Made by a program: the position numbers and the translations under genes. Below are positions 1-9,067 of a stretch of 55,311 nt of DNA, one piece after another. Numbering within the stretch: the stretch's first letter is position 1; each line of letters starts with the position of its first letter. The notes below the pieces were generated by a model. The model was not told the DNA's origin. It saw nothing but the letters and a program-made list of their open reading frames with translations, and searched no databases. Origin of the DNA: Anaerozeibacter quisquiliarum (GTDB lineage: Bacteria > Bacillota > Clostridia > Christensenellales > Aristaeellaceae); the NCBI GenBank assembly GCA_051162045.1, contig JBISDI010000026.1. One strand, 5' to 3'.

Positions 1-376
1 TGTAGCCTTGCTGCAGGGCTCTGTTGCCAATGGCGAGGGCGATGTGGGTCTTGCCGGTTCCGGGCGGGCCGATGAGGATGAGGTTGTAGACGCCCTCAAT
101 CCAGTTGAGATTGGCGAGCTGTTGGAGCTGCCAGGGGGTGAGGCCCTGCTGGAAATCGGTGTCGAAGGAGTCGAAGTCCTTGAAAGTGGGGATCTGCGCC
201 TGCTTGATTCTGCGCTCCTGCGCCTTCTGCTCGCGGTAGGCGACTTCGCCGCGGAGGCAGTCAAGCAGGAACTGCTCGTTTGAAACAGGCTCAGAGAGGA
301 AGTCAAACGGGCGCTGCGCAAGATGTGTGAGGGCGAGCTGCCTGGCAAGAGTGCGGATTTCAGCGACGGGATTCAT
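1..376 (-). CDS. istB: IstB-like ATP-binding helper protein of an IS21 element (partial)
   Basis: This is the ATPase helper of IS21-family transposition; it works with the IstA transposase to select and remodel target DNA. Reading leftward from the ATG at 376, about 125 residues are visible before the window ends. They contain a Walker A motif, GPPGTGKTH, near residue 108. The preceding region (LARQLAL, then FDFLSEPVSNEQFLLDCL) has the N-terminal helical layout of IstB. The start codon overlaps the istA stop in an ATGA arrangement, the usual translational coupling in IS21 elements. The C-terminal half lies outside the window, so it cannot be judged intact or broken. Confidence 0.9.
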   Translation of the reverse strand, partial: MNPVAEIRTLARQLALTHLAQRPFDFLSEPVSNEQFLLDCLRGEVAYREQKAQERRIKQAQIPTFKDFDSFDTDFQQGLTPWQLQQLANLNWIEGVYNLILIGPPGTGKTHIALAIGNRALQQGY

Positions 377-1911
377 CGCGGATCACCGCCTTTCAGCAGG
401 CTGGAGTAGGCCTGGATCGGGCGCTGGCTGGCGACGACCAGGCTGTATTTCAGCGGCAGCATCACGGGCGCTAGCCGAGGCGGTTCGGGCTTGGATTTGA
501 AGTATTCCAGGGTATCGCGGAAATCGGACGCACCGAACAGCCCGCGCTCCAGGCAGTAAGCGACGGCCGTATCCAGCTCCTCCGGGCTGGACAGCCGCTG
601 CAGCCTGATCAGCCAGTTCATCTGGTCTTTGGCGTAGCGGGGTTTTCTCTGAAGAATGCCTTCCACGAATCGTTCGGACAGTTCCGTGTCGCCGAACCCC
701 TGAAGCACCTGGCGCCGCAGTTCAATCAATTTCTGGTGGCGAGGGCGGTCGGCATGTGAGGTGCGCACCAGCTTGCCCACGCCCAGTGACAGCGTGTGAG
801 TCTGCAACAGTTCGTCGCTATCCTGGTCAAAGAACCGGACCATGCCCGCCTCTTCTTCCGACTCGATTCGCACCTTCCGGCCCGGCTGGTAAGTACCCAG
901 CGGCATCTGGTATCGGTTCTGGCGATACACCACCACGTTGGTCTTCCGCACCGCCGCCAGCTTGGGCAGCAGCATGCTTCCGCCCAGCTCCGGCACCCGC
1001 GCAAGGTGCTTTTGTTCTTCCTGGAACATCACCCTCGGCACCATCTTTGTCGTCTCATGCACCTGGGCGTTACCCGTCCTGTCCAGCCACGACAGTCCGT
1101 CGCTGTTCAGCCGGCTGATCCCATGAAACACACGGCATGACAGGAAGTTGCGCTTGATGTACTTTACCACCGCTTCTATTTTGCCCTTGCTTTCCGGATC
1201 GTACCCACGGCACAGCCGTATCGAGAATCCCGCGTATTGCCGGTAGTTCTCGAACGCTTCGGTAAAGATGATATCCCCCGCGTTCTCGCTTACCACCATG
1301 ACACGGTCTTGGTCGTACACAATCTCGCAAGGCCGCCCGCCAAAGTACCGGAATGCCTGATCATGGGCCTCGATGAATGTCTGCGCCGTAAAGGGCTCCA
1401 GTTGAAAGCACGTATACTTGTACCTGGATGCGCTCAGCACCATGGCAAAGATGTACACCCTCACGTTCTTGCCATATGCGTCCTGCATCGTCTGCTGTCC
1501 CATGTCCACCTGACCCTGCAGACCTAGAGGCAATTCTTCTACCTCGCAGTACTGCCGGATCTTCCCCGGAGCCGGGATCCCTTCCGCGTCCCGCAGGTTG
1601 CATACATACAGCCGTACCGTCCGGTATGATGGCGCAAATCCATGGAAATTCTCCAACAGATGGTCGTAGATGATGGCGCTGGTGATCTCAGAGTGATTCC
1701 GCAACTGCTCCAGCACGTAGTCCCGGTACGGGTCCATGATCTTCGACCGTTCCTTCGTCTCCAGCAGGTATGTGCTGTACTCTGCCTCGCTCATCTCCCA
1801 GTACTTCCGTACCGTCTTCGTGTCGATCCCAAGTTCCCGCGCCGCTCGTTGTTTCTTGTATCCCTTCCGTCTCAGTTCCTGTATCTTCACGTACATCGTT
1901 GTCCCTACCAT
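373..1911 (-). CDS. istA: IS21-family transposase IstA
   Basis: This is the DDE transposase of an IS21 element, about 512 residues, a normal length. An N-terminal helix-turn-helix (KKQRAARELGIDTKTVRKYW) is followed by an rve-type catalytic core. Candidate acidic residues sit in QVDMGQ, in IVYDQDR and in the Glu of SKGKIEAVVKYIKR. The reading frame stays open up to 2007, but the ATG at 1911 has a GAGGTGG ribosome site five bases upstream and is preferred. It overlaps istB by four bases. The upstream stretch to about 2025 should contain the element's left end. The element appears intact within the window. Confidence 0.9.
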   Translation of the reverse strand: MVGTTMYVKIQELRRKGYKKQRAARELGIDTKTVRKYWEMSEAEYSTYLLETKERSKIMDPYRDYVLEQLRNHSEITSAIIYDHLLENFHGFAPSYRTVRLYVCNLRDAEGIPAPGKIRQYCEVEELPLGLQGQVDMGQQTMQDAYGKNVRVYIFAMVLSASRYKYTCFQLEPFTAQTFIEAHDQAFRYFGGRPCEIVYDQDRVMVVSENAGDIIFTEAFENYRQYAGFSIRLCRGYDPESKGKIEAVVKYIKRNFLSCRVFHGISRLNSDGLSWLDRTGNAQVHETTKMVPRVMFQEEQKHLARVPELGGSMLLPKLAAVRKTNVVVYRQNRYQMPLGTYQPGRKVRIESEEEAGMVRFFDQDSDELLQTHTLSLGVGKLVRTSHADRPRHQKLIELRRQVLQGFGDTELSERFVEGILQRKPRYAKDQMNWLIRLQRLSSPEELDTAVAYCLERGLFGASDFRDTLEYFKSKPEPPRLAPVMLPLKYSLVVASQRPIQAYSSLLKGGDPR

Positions 1912-2059
1912 TCCGGCCACCTCGGTTGTATACTCTTCATCCAAGTATAACCCGTGGCCTTTTATTTGGAAAATAGTAGGGATTTTTGTTTGCCACAAAC
2001 CCGCCATTTTAGTTTACCAGTTACATTTTTCAGACCAACGAAAGGGTGCGCTAGTAGAG

Positions 2060-2362
2060 GTGAATAAGCATGTCCCTGCACCTCGAATTCAGCTTGCAAA
2101 GCTGGCGCTGAATACCCCCATCCGTCTGCTCGATCTTTCTATGGAAGGGAAGGGCAACTTGTTCCTGCGCCATTGTCGTTTTCAATTTGACCCCACTGAA
2201 CCGGTTATTAAAAGGGCCTACTTAATTCCCAATTTCGTGGGGGATTTTTGCCACTACACACTCAACTATAATGGAATCAAATACTACGGCACCAAAGACT
2301 ACACAAATTTCGTTACTTGGTCAGACGATCATTTCCGCTTCATCTCTCAAGAAATCATCTAA
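2060..2362 (+). pseudogene. C-terminal fragment of an unrecognised protein next to the IS21 end
   Basis: About 100 in-frame codons run from the IS21 edge to a TAA at 2360-2362. They encode a protein-like sequence rich in aromatic and charged residues (for example RHCRFQFDPTEP and YLIPNFVGDFCHY). No start codon with a ribosome site is visible, and the upstream part of the frame lies inside the IS element. It is probably the tail of a gene cut by the IS21 insertion. I do not recognise the family. Confidence 0.4.
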
Positions 2363-2739
2363 GGGCGTAAACACTTGCATGTAATAAGCCATAATTGAAT
2401 AATTGTTGCAGGCGATCCTACTGATCGGCTCATGTAATTGGTTGAAAATCTGACTAAGTTTCTTTGATTCACGTTGTAGCATCGAGATTGACGGATATTG
2501 AAATTGTCATTCCACCGGCACGACAGTTGATACCACTTTTAAATGTTCATTGGGTTGGGTATGCTGTGGGTTTTTGGAGAGAATCGTTCCGTGTATTGAT
2601 GCACCCCCATGCACCCAATGCACCCGCGTAACTAATGTCGGATAGGACATCAAACCCACCAAAGAACGGTGGGTTTTCGCTTTATATCAGCCTGTTTCCT
2701 GTGCACATTGCACAAAATGCCCGTTTTTAGGGCTCTTTG
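2363..2739. other. Intergenic stretch without a recognisable gene
   Basis: No supported coding sequence is seen. The stretch holds three close copies of ATGCACCC between about 2599 and 2628 and one intrinsic terminator. It separates the IS21-disrupted fragment from the ISL3 and IS3 remnants. Confidence 0.5.
2652..2683 (+). terminator. Rho-independent terminator
   Basis: The stem AAACCCACC pairs with GGTGGGTTT across a 7-base loop and is followed by a T-rich run on the plus strand. No intact plus-strand gene lies just upstream, so it may have belonged to the gene fragment ending at 2362. Confidence 0.6.
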
Positions 2740-2997
2740 TCAACCGTAGGGGTGCGAAGGAAAGCAGTGCAAAATGCGAGCGCGGGCATTATGAAAGTTA
2801 GGCATGCCGAAAGTTGCACGCTTGAGTGCTTTGGTCGCATTGTTCACGCCTTCGGTAAAGGCGTTGGTATAGGGGCAATCGAAGGAATGGAGGATGTATT
2901 CCTCCCAGTTTCGGAGCATTTTCAAGCACGCCTTAAACTGGGGCAGCTTCAGACCTCTGGCGCAAAAGCGGAAATGCTCCAACGCTTCTTTTGCCAA
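2740..2997 (-). pseudogene. ISL3-family transposase, C-terminal remnant
   Basis: About 85 residues match the end of ISL3-family transposases. The hallmark is NAFTEGVNNATKALKR followed by GMPNFHNARARIL, close to the catalytic Glu region. The rest of the roughly 400-residue protein is missing. At about 3000 the remnant abuts an IS3 fragment in the opposite orientation, so one element probably inserted into the other or a deletion joined them. Confidence 0.75.
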
Positions 2998-3002
2998 TAG
3001 TC

Positions 3003-3521
3003 TCCCGGCGCAGGATCGGGCGGATCATAAAAGAGCGCGGGCTTGTATCGGCCTATACCCGCAAGAAGTACCGCGTCCATGCAGTCAGGAGCAACGAAGC
3101 GGCTGTTCCCATCCTTTTTGACCTCGATGCCCGTGAGGTCATCGGATACAGCGCGGGCGCATACAAGAACGCCGAGCTGGTACACAAGGCCTTTTCAACG
3201 GTGAAAGGGAGCCTCTTTGACATCCAGATGTTCCATACCGACCGGGGCAGCGAGTTCGACAACGCCCTGATCGACGAATTGCTTGAGAGCTTCCAGATCA
3301 ACCGCTCCCTGAGCATGAAGGGCCGCCCCTACGACAACGCGGTGGCCGAATCGACGTTCAAGAGGATCAAGGCGGAGTTCGTCTCCTGCCGCCGCCTTGG
3401 CATACTCGATCAGCTTCAGTTGGAACTGGCTGACTACGTGCACTGGTTCAACAACGTCCGCCTGCACGGTACGCTGGGCTACCTGTCACCGGCGGAGCTT
3501 AAGGAAACCTACACCTTATAA
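3003..3521 (+). pseudogene. IS3-family OrfB transposase remnant (copy 1)
   Basis: This is the C-terminal two thirds of an IS3-type OrfB integrase. The HTH-like block (SRRRIGRIIKERGL) is followed by YTRKKYRVHAVRSNEAAVP, which jumps straight to ILFDLDAREVIGYSAG. About 30 residues carrying the first catalytic Asp are therefore deleted. The later Asp (FHTDRGSEF) and Glu (NAVAESTFKRIKAEF) remain. The N-terminal domain and OrfA are absent. The last part is nearly identical to the inverted remnant at 29616-29852. Confidence 0.85.
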
Positions 3522-3550
3522 AATCTGTCCGATTTGGGGTTGACAATCCA
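3003..3550 (+). mobile_element. IS3-family insertion sequence remnant with its right end
   Basis: Downstream of the OrfB stop, the sequence ATCTGTCCGATTTGGGGTTG followed by ACAATCCA ends at 3550. It recurs in inverse orientation at 29589-29620, which marks it as the conserved element end. The left end is missing. Confidence 0.75.
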
Positions 3551-3578
3551 GCAGTAAGTAACAATGGTTCTTATCTGT

Positions 3579-3607
3579 TTGTCCCGGAATAAAAGATATG
3601 TTATAAT
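3579..3607 (+). promoter_or_regulatory. Putative sigma-A promoter of the thioredoxin/CcdA-like gene
   Basis: TTGTCC and TATAAT are separated by 17 bases, 41 bases before the start at 3649. The promoter begins less than 30 bases after the IS3 end, so insertion history may have shaped expression of this gene. Confidence 0.6.
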
Positions 3608-3648
3608 ACTTTCACGTGAGGGCAAAGGCGATACGGGGGTGACGGCTT

Positions 3649-4794
3649 ATGGTTGACCTATCCGGGAAGTATAGACCCTCAGCCGTGCGATCCATATTCT
3701 TATCAATCGCCGTACTACTGCTATGCATGCCGTCATTGGCCGAGGCGCGCCCCAGCAGGCTGTATTATATCTACATAACCGCATGCGAAAGCTGCCACGA
3801 AGTGTCTTCGCTGATCGACGCGCTGCCGGATGCCGTCCAGGTGGCGGAAGGCGGAGAGGCGTTTTCCTCTCCGGTCGAGGTCGTTCGTGTCAATTTGACG
3901 AGCGACCCCGGCCGCGCGGTCAGATTGTTCGACGCCTACCGGGTGCCTCAGGAGAATCGAACCGCGCCGATGGTGTTGGCGGGGGATACGTACTATGCGG
4001 GGGCCGACAAGATCCGGCGCTTTCTTGCAGAAGGTCTTTCCGCCGGGGCAGCGCTTCATACGCTGGAGGAGCCGGGCGAGGGCTCGGCCCCCGCGCTGAT
4101 CTGGGGACCGATGCTGGCCGCGGGGCTCGTGGGTGGGCTGAACCCCTGCGCATTGTCCATGCTGTTGCTCCTTCTGGCGGTGCTGGCCAACCTTAAAACC
4201 AACGCGATCAGGTGCGCGGCGGTGTTCCTGGGCGCGAAGTTTGTCACCTATCTTCTGATCGGAACGCTGCTGTTGGGCGCGTTTCAGGCCTGGAACCCCC
4301 AGTGGCTGCAGCTGGCGGCGAAGATCGCGCTGACGGTGCTTGCGGCGGTTTTGATTCTTTTCAACCTGCGCGACGCCTGGATGGCCCGGCGCGAGCGCTA
4401 TGGCGAGATCCTCAATCAATTGCCCACGGCCTTGCGCCGCAGCCTGCAGGTGCGCATGCGCCAGGCGCTGGAGAGGCCTTTTGGCCCGCTGACGCTAGTG
4501 GCTGCCGCGCTGGGTGTACTGGTCGCGGCGGGAGAATTTCTATGCGCCGGGCAGGTGTACCTGGCAGCGCTTCTGGCGGCGATCCAGGCCGGCAACGGTC
4601 TGGGCACGTTCTTTCCGATGCTGGTGGGGTACTGCCTGATGTTCCTCGCGCCGTCGGCCGTGCTCAGCTTTGTCGTGGCGCGGGGGCAGACGCTCCTCAC
4701 CGTCTCGGAATTTGTGCGAAGGCGAATGCCGCTGATCAAGCTGGTCACGGCGCTGGTCCTGGCTTTGACGCTGATCTACGCCTGGGTGGCATGA
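3649..4794 (+). CDS. Thioredoxin-like domain fused to a CcdA/DsbD-type membrane electron carrier
   Basis: This 381-residue protein probably moves reducing equivalents across the membrane. Residues 1-33 form a signal or anchor segment. Residues 37-140 look like a thioredoxin-fold domain with a CxxC (C46-E-S-C49). From about residue 150, several membrane segments follow, with the CcdA/DsbD hallmarks LVGGLNPCALSMLLLLLAVL and GEFLCAGQVYLAALL, each with one conserved Cys. An extracellular thioredoxin domain plus CcdA core resembles a short DsbD in reversed domain order. The same CESC motif recurs in the exported protein at 13037-13780, which suggests a shared redox relay. It stands alone, followed by the AraC-type gene on the same strand. 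Confidence 0.8.
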   Translation: MVDLSGKYRPSAVRSIFLSIAVLLLCMPSLAEARPSRLYYIYITACESCHEVSSLIDALPDAVQVAEGGEAFSSPVEVVRVNLTSDPGRAVRLFDAYRVPQENRTAPMVLAGDTYYAGADKIRRFLAEGLSAGAALHTLEEPGEGSAPALIWGPMLAAGLVGGLNPCALSMLLLLLAVLANLKTNAIRCAAVFLGAKFVTYLLIGTLLLGAFQAWNPQWLQLAAKIALTVLAAVLILFNLRDAWMARRERYGEILNQLPTALRRSLQVRMRQALERPFGPLTLVAAALGVLVAAGEFLCAGQVYLAALLAAIQAGNGLGTFFPMLVGYCLMFLAPSAVLSFVVARGQTLLTVSEFVRRRMPLIKLVTALVLALTLIYAWVA

Positions 4795-4896
4795 CGCCAC
4801 CAATACCAATCCAAAACACTCATTCATCGTTGCGGCGGATCTTTTTGCCTCTGAAGGCCGGTTCACCGGATCGGGTGGGAGGGACGGACGCGGGCT

Positions 4897-5853
4897 ATGG
4901 CCAATCTGCACGTGGTGGACTTTTCCGGGCAGGTGATGAGAATCCTGCACAACCCGATCCTTCGGTGCGTCGGGATGTGTTCGGATGCCCGGGAGCTGCC
5001 CATCATTCCCCACGCGCACAACGACAGCGTCGAGATGATCTACTTCCTCGAAGGCGAGTACGAACTGGACATCGAGGGCATCCGCTACCAGGCGGGCGCG
5101 CAGAATCTGGTGCTTTACAACCCCGGGGTATTCCACAGGGAGCGCGTCGTCCGCGTGCCCAGGGAAGCCTGCTACTACTCCATCCGCTTCAGCGACATGG
5201 TAGTTTGCGGCCTGCCGGAGGGCTCGATCCTGCCGGAGGAGATCTCCCCGGTGTTCTCCACCGGCGCCTACGCGAGATTTTTCCAGAATTGCCTGGGCAT
5301 GATGGTGGACGAATGCGTGCGCAAGAACGTGGGGTACGAGCAGATCTGCCAGAACCTTTTGCAGAGCGTGATCCTTCTGGTGCTTCGAATCATCGATGCA
5401 GAGCACGGCGAAATCCAGAAAAACGACCCTTCCTCCACTGTGCAGCAGGTGCAGCGCTACATCGCAGAAAACTACATGCGCGACATCTCCATGACCGACG
5501 TCGCCAACCAGCTGCACATCAGTTACTACCACCTGTCCCACCTCTTCAAGGAAAAGATGGGTGTATCCCCCCACAACTACATGATCGACCTGCGCATTAG
5601 CGAGGCCACGCGCCTTCTGATCAACACCCAATACCCCATCTGTGACATCGCCAACATGGTAGGCTACATCAATCAATCCCGCTTCTTCGCGCAGTTCAGA
5701 AAGCTCAAAAACATGTCGCCGATGCAGTTCCGCAAGGAGTTCCAGGCCGTGCCGGAAGAGGAGGAGGTGAGCTTTCTGGATGCGGCGCCGGCGGATGGCG
5801 CGCCGGAGAGGCCGCCGGACGATGTTGGCGTTTCGTTAGGCGAAGACGAGTGA
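4897..5853 (+). CDS. AraC-family regulator with N-terminal cupin sensor
   Basis: A 318-residue regulator. Residues about 20-110 form a cupin-like ligand domain (HAHNDSVEMIYFLEGEYEL; LVLYNPGVFHRE). Residues about 188-285 carry the double helix-turn-helix, with DISMTDVANQLHISYYHLS as the first and the YPICDIANMVGYINQSRFFAQFRK recognition block (shown in part) as the second. The ATG at 4897 follows a GGGTGGGAGGG stretch. It lies immediately upstream of the ABC importer and GH172 genes on the same strand, so it probably activates them in response to a sugar ligand. An acidic tail (EEEEVSFLDAAPADG) follows the DNA-binding domain. Confidence 0.9.
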   Translation: MANLHVVDFSGQVMRILHNPILRCVGMCSDARELPIIPHAHNDSVEMIYFLEGEYELDIEGIRYQAGAQNLVLYNPGVFHRERVVRVPREACYYSIRFSDMVVCGLPEGSILPEEISPVFSTGAYARFFQNCLGMMVDECVRKNVGYEQICQNLLQSVILLVLRIIDAEHGEIQKNDPSSTVQQVQRYIAENYMRDISMTDVANQLHISYYHLSHLFKEKMGVSPHNYMIDLRISEATRLLINTQYPICDIANMVGYINQSRFFAQFRKLKNMSPMQFRKEFQAVPEEEEVSFLDAAPADGAPERPPDDVGVSLGEDE

Positions 5854-5958
5854 CTTTTATGCAGATCATCCAAACACCGTCGGCGCACGTTGTGTCTCTA
5901 ATTGATTTCTTGTTGTTTAAGTGCGCAAAATGTAGGCATCAAACCACAAAAAACGATA

Positions 5959-5988
5959 TTGTTGGACCTCTTATTGGTTGTTTATAAT
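5959..5988 (+). promoter_or_regulatory. Putative promoter of the family-5 ABC importer
   Basis: TATAAT at 5983-5988 is preceded by TTGTTG (18-base gap) or TTGGAC (15-base gap). The poor -35 match fits a promoter that needs an activator such as the adjacent AraC protein. The start codon of the binding protein lies 53 bases downstream. Confidence 0.5.
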
Positions 5989-6040
5989 GTAAACAGCGAA
6001 GTTGCGGCAATGGCGCCGCACAATAAAAGGAGGTCTTTTC

Positions 6041-7933
6041 ATGAGGGAGGGACTCGCGCTACTTCTGGCCCTGACGCTTGTGATCGCCATGGCAGTACCC
6101 GCGATGGCCGACGACGTGAAGACGGTCGCTGGAACCCCGAGGAGCGAGACGCTGGTCGTCGAGAACCTCGATGGCCAGGTGCCCAATGCGACGCAGAACA
6201 ACGTCTACCTGACCGGTACGAACGTAAACCAGGGCCTGCACCAATTGGTGTACGCCCACCTGTGGGAAGTCAACACCATCACCGGCGAGGTGTTCGGCGA
6301 CCTGGCTGACGGCATGCCGGAAGCACTGAATGCCGACTTCACCAGCTACAAGATCAAGATCCGCCAGGGCATCAACTGGAGCGACGGCGTGCCCTTTACT
6401 GCGGACGACGTGGTGTTCACCATCAACACACTGATCGAGAAGAAGGACGCCATCTCCGGCGGCGCCCGCATGGCCACGCTGGTGACCAAGGCGACGCTGC
6501 TCAGCGATTACGAACTGCAGATCGACCTGGTCAACCCAGACCCGAAGATCGAGCAGCAGTTCTCGGCGCTGGTCTGGGGCAACTTCTTCTATCCCATGCC
6601 CAAGCACTACTTCGAGAGCCACGACCTGGCCTCCGACATGTACACCAACCCCCTGTCCCTGGGGGCCTACGTCCTCAAGGACCGCGACCCTAACGGCTAC
6701 TGGTTCCTGTATGAGAAGCGCGCCGACGCCGACAAGAGCGACGTTTTCGCCGTGACCGGCAAGGTGCCCGAGCCCAAGTATGTGCTGTTCACCTCCTTCG
6801 GCACCGAAGAGAAGAAGGTCATGGCCATCAACAACAACGAGGTGGACATCCTGTGCGACATCACCCCCGAGGCGTGGGAAGTGGTGCAGGTCACCAATCC
6901 GAACGTCAAGTGCTGGCTGCCGGACTACCCATTCGGCTGCTTCGACGACCCCTGCGAGCGCGGCATCGTGTTCAACAACAAGGTAGCCCCGTTCGACAAC
7001 GCCCAGGTCCGCTGGGCGATGGCGCTGAGCCTGGACATGGTGCAGGCTTCGCTGGATACCTTCAACGGCCAGATGCGCGTCTCCCCGCTGTGCATGCCGC
7101 CGACGACCTTCCTCAGCAACTCCTACTTCAAGCCCATGCGTGACTGGCTGATCGGCTACACTTGGGCGGACGGCTATCAGCCCTTCGACAAGGATTACGC
7201 GCTCAAGCTGTACGACGCGCTGAAAGACCAGGGCATTTCCGCCATCGAGGGCATGACCGAGGATCAGCTGGTCGAGCTGTTCGGCGTCGGCTGGTGGAAG
7301 AACGACCCGGCGAAAGCCGAGGAACTCCTGACGGCCGCCGGCCTCAGCCGCGGCACCGACAACATGTGGACCTACGACGGCAAGAAGCTGTCCTTTGAGA
7401 TTCTGGCTCCGTCGGGCTACGAAGTGCAGTCCGAGCGCCTGGCCTATGCGGTGGCCGACCAGTGGCGCGCGTTCGGCTTCGACGTGACCGTGCAGGCCTG
7501 CGAGAGCTCCACATTCTGGACCAACTGGCCCACCGGCAACTTCACGGCCGGCTCCTACTGGCCGTCCTGCGGCGTGTTGGACGACCTGTACAGCCAGGTG
7601 ATCGGCTGGCACAGCAAGTACGTGGTGGACAACGGCAAGGCCGCCGCTGCCAACCAGACCCGCTTCACCTCCGCGAAGATCGACGGCCTGGTGGACGAAC
7701 TCGGCAAGCTGCCCTCCGCTGATCCCAAGGTGCACGAGCTGGGCGTTGAGATCCTGAAGACGCTGGCCGACGAATGCGCGTGGATCCCGATGTTCGGCAC
7801 CTCGAAACTCGTGCCCACCGACAACTACTACTGGACCAACTACCCGGACTCCGCGAACCCCTACAACGGGCCGTGGTGGTGGTGGAGCAACTTCCGCTAC
7901 ATCATGAACGAGTTCAAGGCGACCGGGAAGTAA
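6041..7933 (+). CDS. ABC transporter substrate-binding protein, family 5 (peptide/oligosaccharide type)
   Basis: An exported binding protein of about 630 residues of the Opp/Dpp family. The ATG at 6041 sits seven bases after AAAGGAGGT and starts a signal peptide ending in AVPAMADD, a type I cleavage site with no lipobox Cys. Family features include the block VFGDLADGMPEAL, then IKIRQGINWSDGVPFTADDV near residue 110. Members carry peptides, but also plant and microbial oligosaccharides. Here the linked GH172 enzymes favour a glycan. It is the first gene of the importer and is followed by a strong hairpin before the permeases. Confidence 0.88.
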   Translation: MREGLALLLALTLVIAMAVPAMADDVKTVAGTPRSETLVVENLDGQVPNATQNNVYLTGTNVNQGLHQLVYAHLWEVNTITGEVFGDLADGMPEALNADFTSYKIKIRQGINWSDGVPFTADDVVFTINTLIEKKDAISGGARMATLVTKATLLSDYELQIDLVNPDPKIEQQFSALVWGNFFYPMPKHYFESHDLASDMYTNPLSLGAYVLKDRDPNGYWFLYEKRADADKSDVFAVTGKVPEPKYVLFTSFGTEEKKVMAINNNEVDILCDITPEAWEVVQVTNPNVKCWLPDYPFGCFDDPCERGIVFNNKVAPFDNAQVRWAMALSLDMVQASLDTFNGQMRVSPLCMPPTTFLSNSYFKPMRDWLIGYTWADGYQPFDKDYALKLYDALKDQGISAIEGMTEDQLVELFGVGWWKNDPAKAEELLTAAGLSRGTDNMWTYDGKKLSFEILAPSGYEVQSERLAYAVADQWRAFGFDVTVQACESSTFWTNWPTGNFTAGSYWPSCGVLDDLYSQVIGWHSKYVVDNGKAAAANQTRFTSAKIDGLVDELGKLPSADPKVHELGVEILKTLADECAWIPMFGTSKLVPTDNYYWTNYPDSANPYNGPWWWWSNFRYIMNEFKATGK

Positions 7934-7962
7934 TGTAACTTAAGCCCCGTCACAGGCGGCGA

Positions 7963-7997
7963 CCCGGTTGGCGGGAACCTCGCGCCCGCCACCCGGG
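7963..7997 (+). promoter_or_regulatory. Intercistronic RNA hairpin after the binding-protein gene
   Basis: CCCGGTTGGCGGG pairs with CCCGCCACCCGGG (12 of 13 pairs) across a 9-base loop and is followed by CTCTTTC. It lies between the binding-protein gene and the first permease. It probably protects the upstream message from decay or terminates part of the transcripts. Confidence 0.65.
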
Positions 7998-8029
7998 CTC
8001 TTTCAAGCCGCTGACAGAAAGAGGCAAAT

Positions 8030-9025
8030 GTGAAACTCTGGAAATTCATACTGACCCGGGTCGCGCTGTGGCTGCTCACGGTGCTGGTGGGCATTACGGT
8101 CGTGTTCTTCATCCAGCGCATGCTGCCGTCCGACCCGATCGAGACGATGATCGGCAAGATCGTCACCATGGGCACCACGCTGACGCCGGACGCCGTCCAG
8201 GCGATCCGCGAGTCGCTGATGAAGCAGTACGGGCTCGAGGGTACGATGCTGCAGCAGTACGCGGCGACGATGGGCCGCATGCTGACGCTTGATTTCGGGC
8301 CTTCGCTGTCCAGCTACCCCATGGCGGTCTCCCAGCTGATCGCGCAGGCGCTGCCGTACACGGTCGGGCTATTGCTGACCACGACGCTGATTTCCTGGAT
8401 TATCGGCAACGCCATCGGGCTGCTCGCCGGGTTCAAGAAGAACGCCTGGTATTCGAAGCTGATGGAAACCGTCAGCATGTGCATCTACCCGACGCCCTAC
8501 TTCATCATGGCGTTGGTGATCATGATCTTCTGCGCCTACATCTACCGCTGGTTCCCGCTGATCCCCTCGATGCCCCGGTTTGAGTTCTCCTTCAACTGGG
8601 TCAGGGGCGTGGTCTACAACGCCTTCATGCCCGCGATTTCTTTGATGCTGGTGGGCACCGGCTGGTGGATCATCAGCATGAAATCGCTGTCCTCGGGCGT
8701 GGCGGAGGAGGACTTCGTCGCCTACGGGCGGCTGAAGGGCCTGAGCGAAGCCACCATCGGCTACCGCTATGTGTTCCGCAACTCCATCCTTTCGCAGGTG
8801 ACGGCTTTGGCGCTGCAGATCGGCGGCCTGTTCTCCGGTTCGCTGATGTGCGAAATCATCTTCGACTACCCGGGCGTGGGCCAACTGATTTCCACGTCCA
8901 TCTACAGCGCGGATTACAACCTGCTGATCGGCCTGATCACCATCTCGATCATCGCGGTGGCCACCGCGACCTTGATCATCGACATGATCTACCCGTTCCT
9001 GGACCCCAGGATCCGCTACAAGTGA
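8030..9025 (+). CDS. ABC transporter permease, DppB/OppB type
   Basis: The first inner-membrane subunit of the importer, 331 residues, with about six membrane segments. The typical N-terminal segment (ALWLLTVLVGITVVFFIQRM) is followed by a long extracytoplasmic loop, and the EAA coupling loop (DFVAYGRLKGLSEATI) lies near residues 227-242. The start is a GTG preceded by AAAGAGG. It pairs with the DppC-type subunit next downstream. Confidence 0.9.
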   Translation: MKLWKFILTRVALWLLTVLVGITVVFFIQRMLPSDPIETMIGKIVTMGTTLTPDAVQAIRESLMKQYGLEGTMLQQYAATMGRMLTLDFGPSLSSYPMAVSQLIAQALPYTVGLLLTTTLISWIIGNAIGLLAGFKKNAWYSKLMETVSMCIYPTPYFIMALVIMIFCAYIYRWFPLIPSMPRFEFSFNWVRGVVYNAFMPAISLMLVGTGWWIISMKSLSSGVAEEDFVAYGRLKGLSEATIGYRYVFRNSILSQVTALALQIGGLFSGSLMCEIIFDYPGVGQLISTSIYSADYNLLIGLITISIIAVATATLIIDMIYPFLDPRIRYK

Positions 9026-9067
9026 TGTTAGGCGCGGATCCGATCAAACGCAAAGGGGGATGGGACA

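Noticed and set aside
2599..2628. Three ATGCACCC copies as a CRISPR-like array or iteron set
   Set aside because: The units are 8 bases long, irregularly spaced, and lack spacers, cas genes or replication genes nearby.
4540..5676. A 378-codon minus-strand frame opposite the CcdA-like and AraC genes
   Set aside because: It crosses two well-supported genes in antisense, is His/Val-rich in the manner of GC shadows, and has no start site.
6059..7735. A 558-codon minus-strand frame opposite the family-5 binding protein
   Set aside because: It is a shadow caused by high third-position GC. The plus-strand frame has a signal peptide, ribosome site and family motifs; the minus frame has none.
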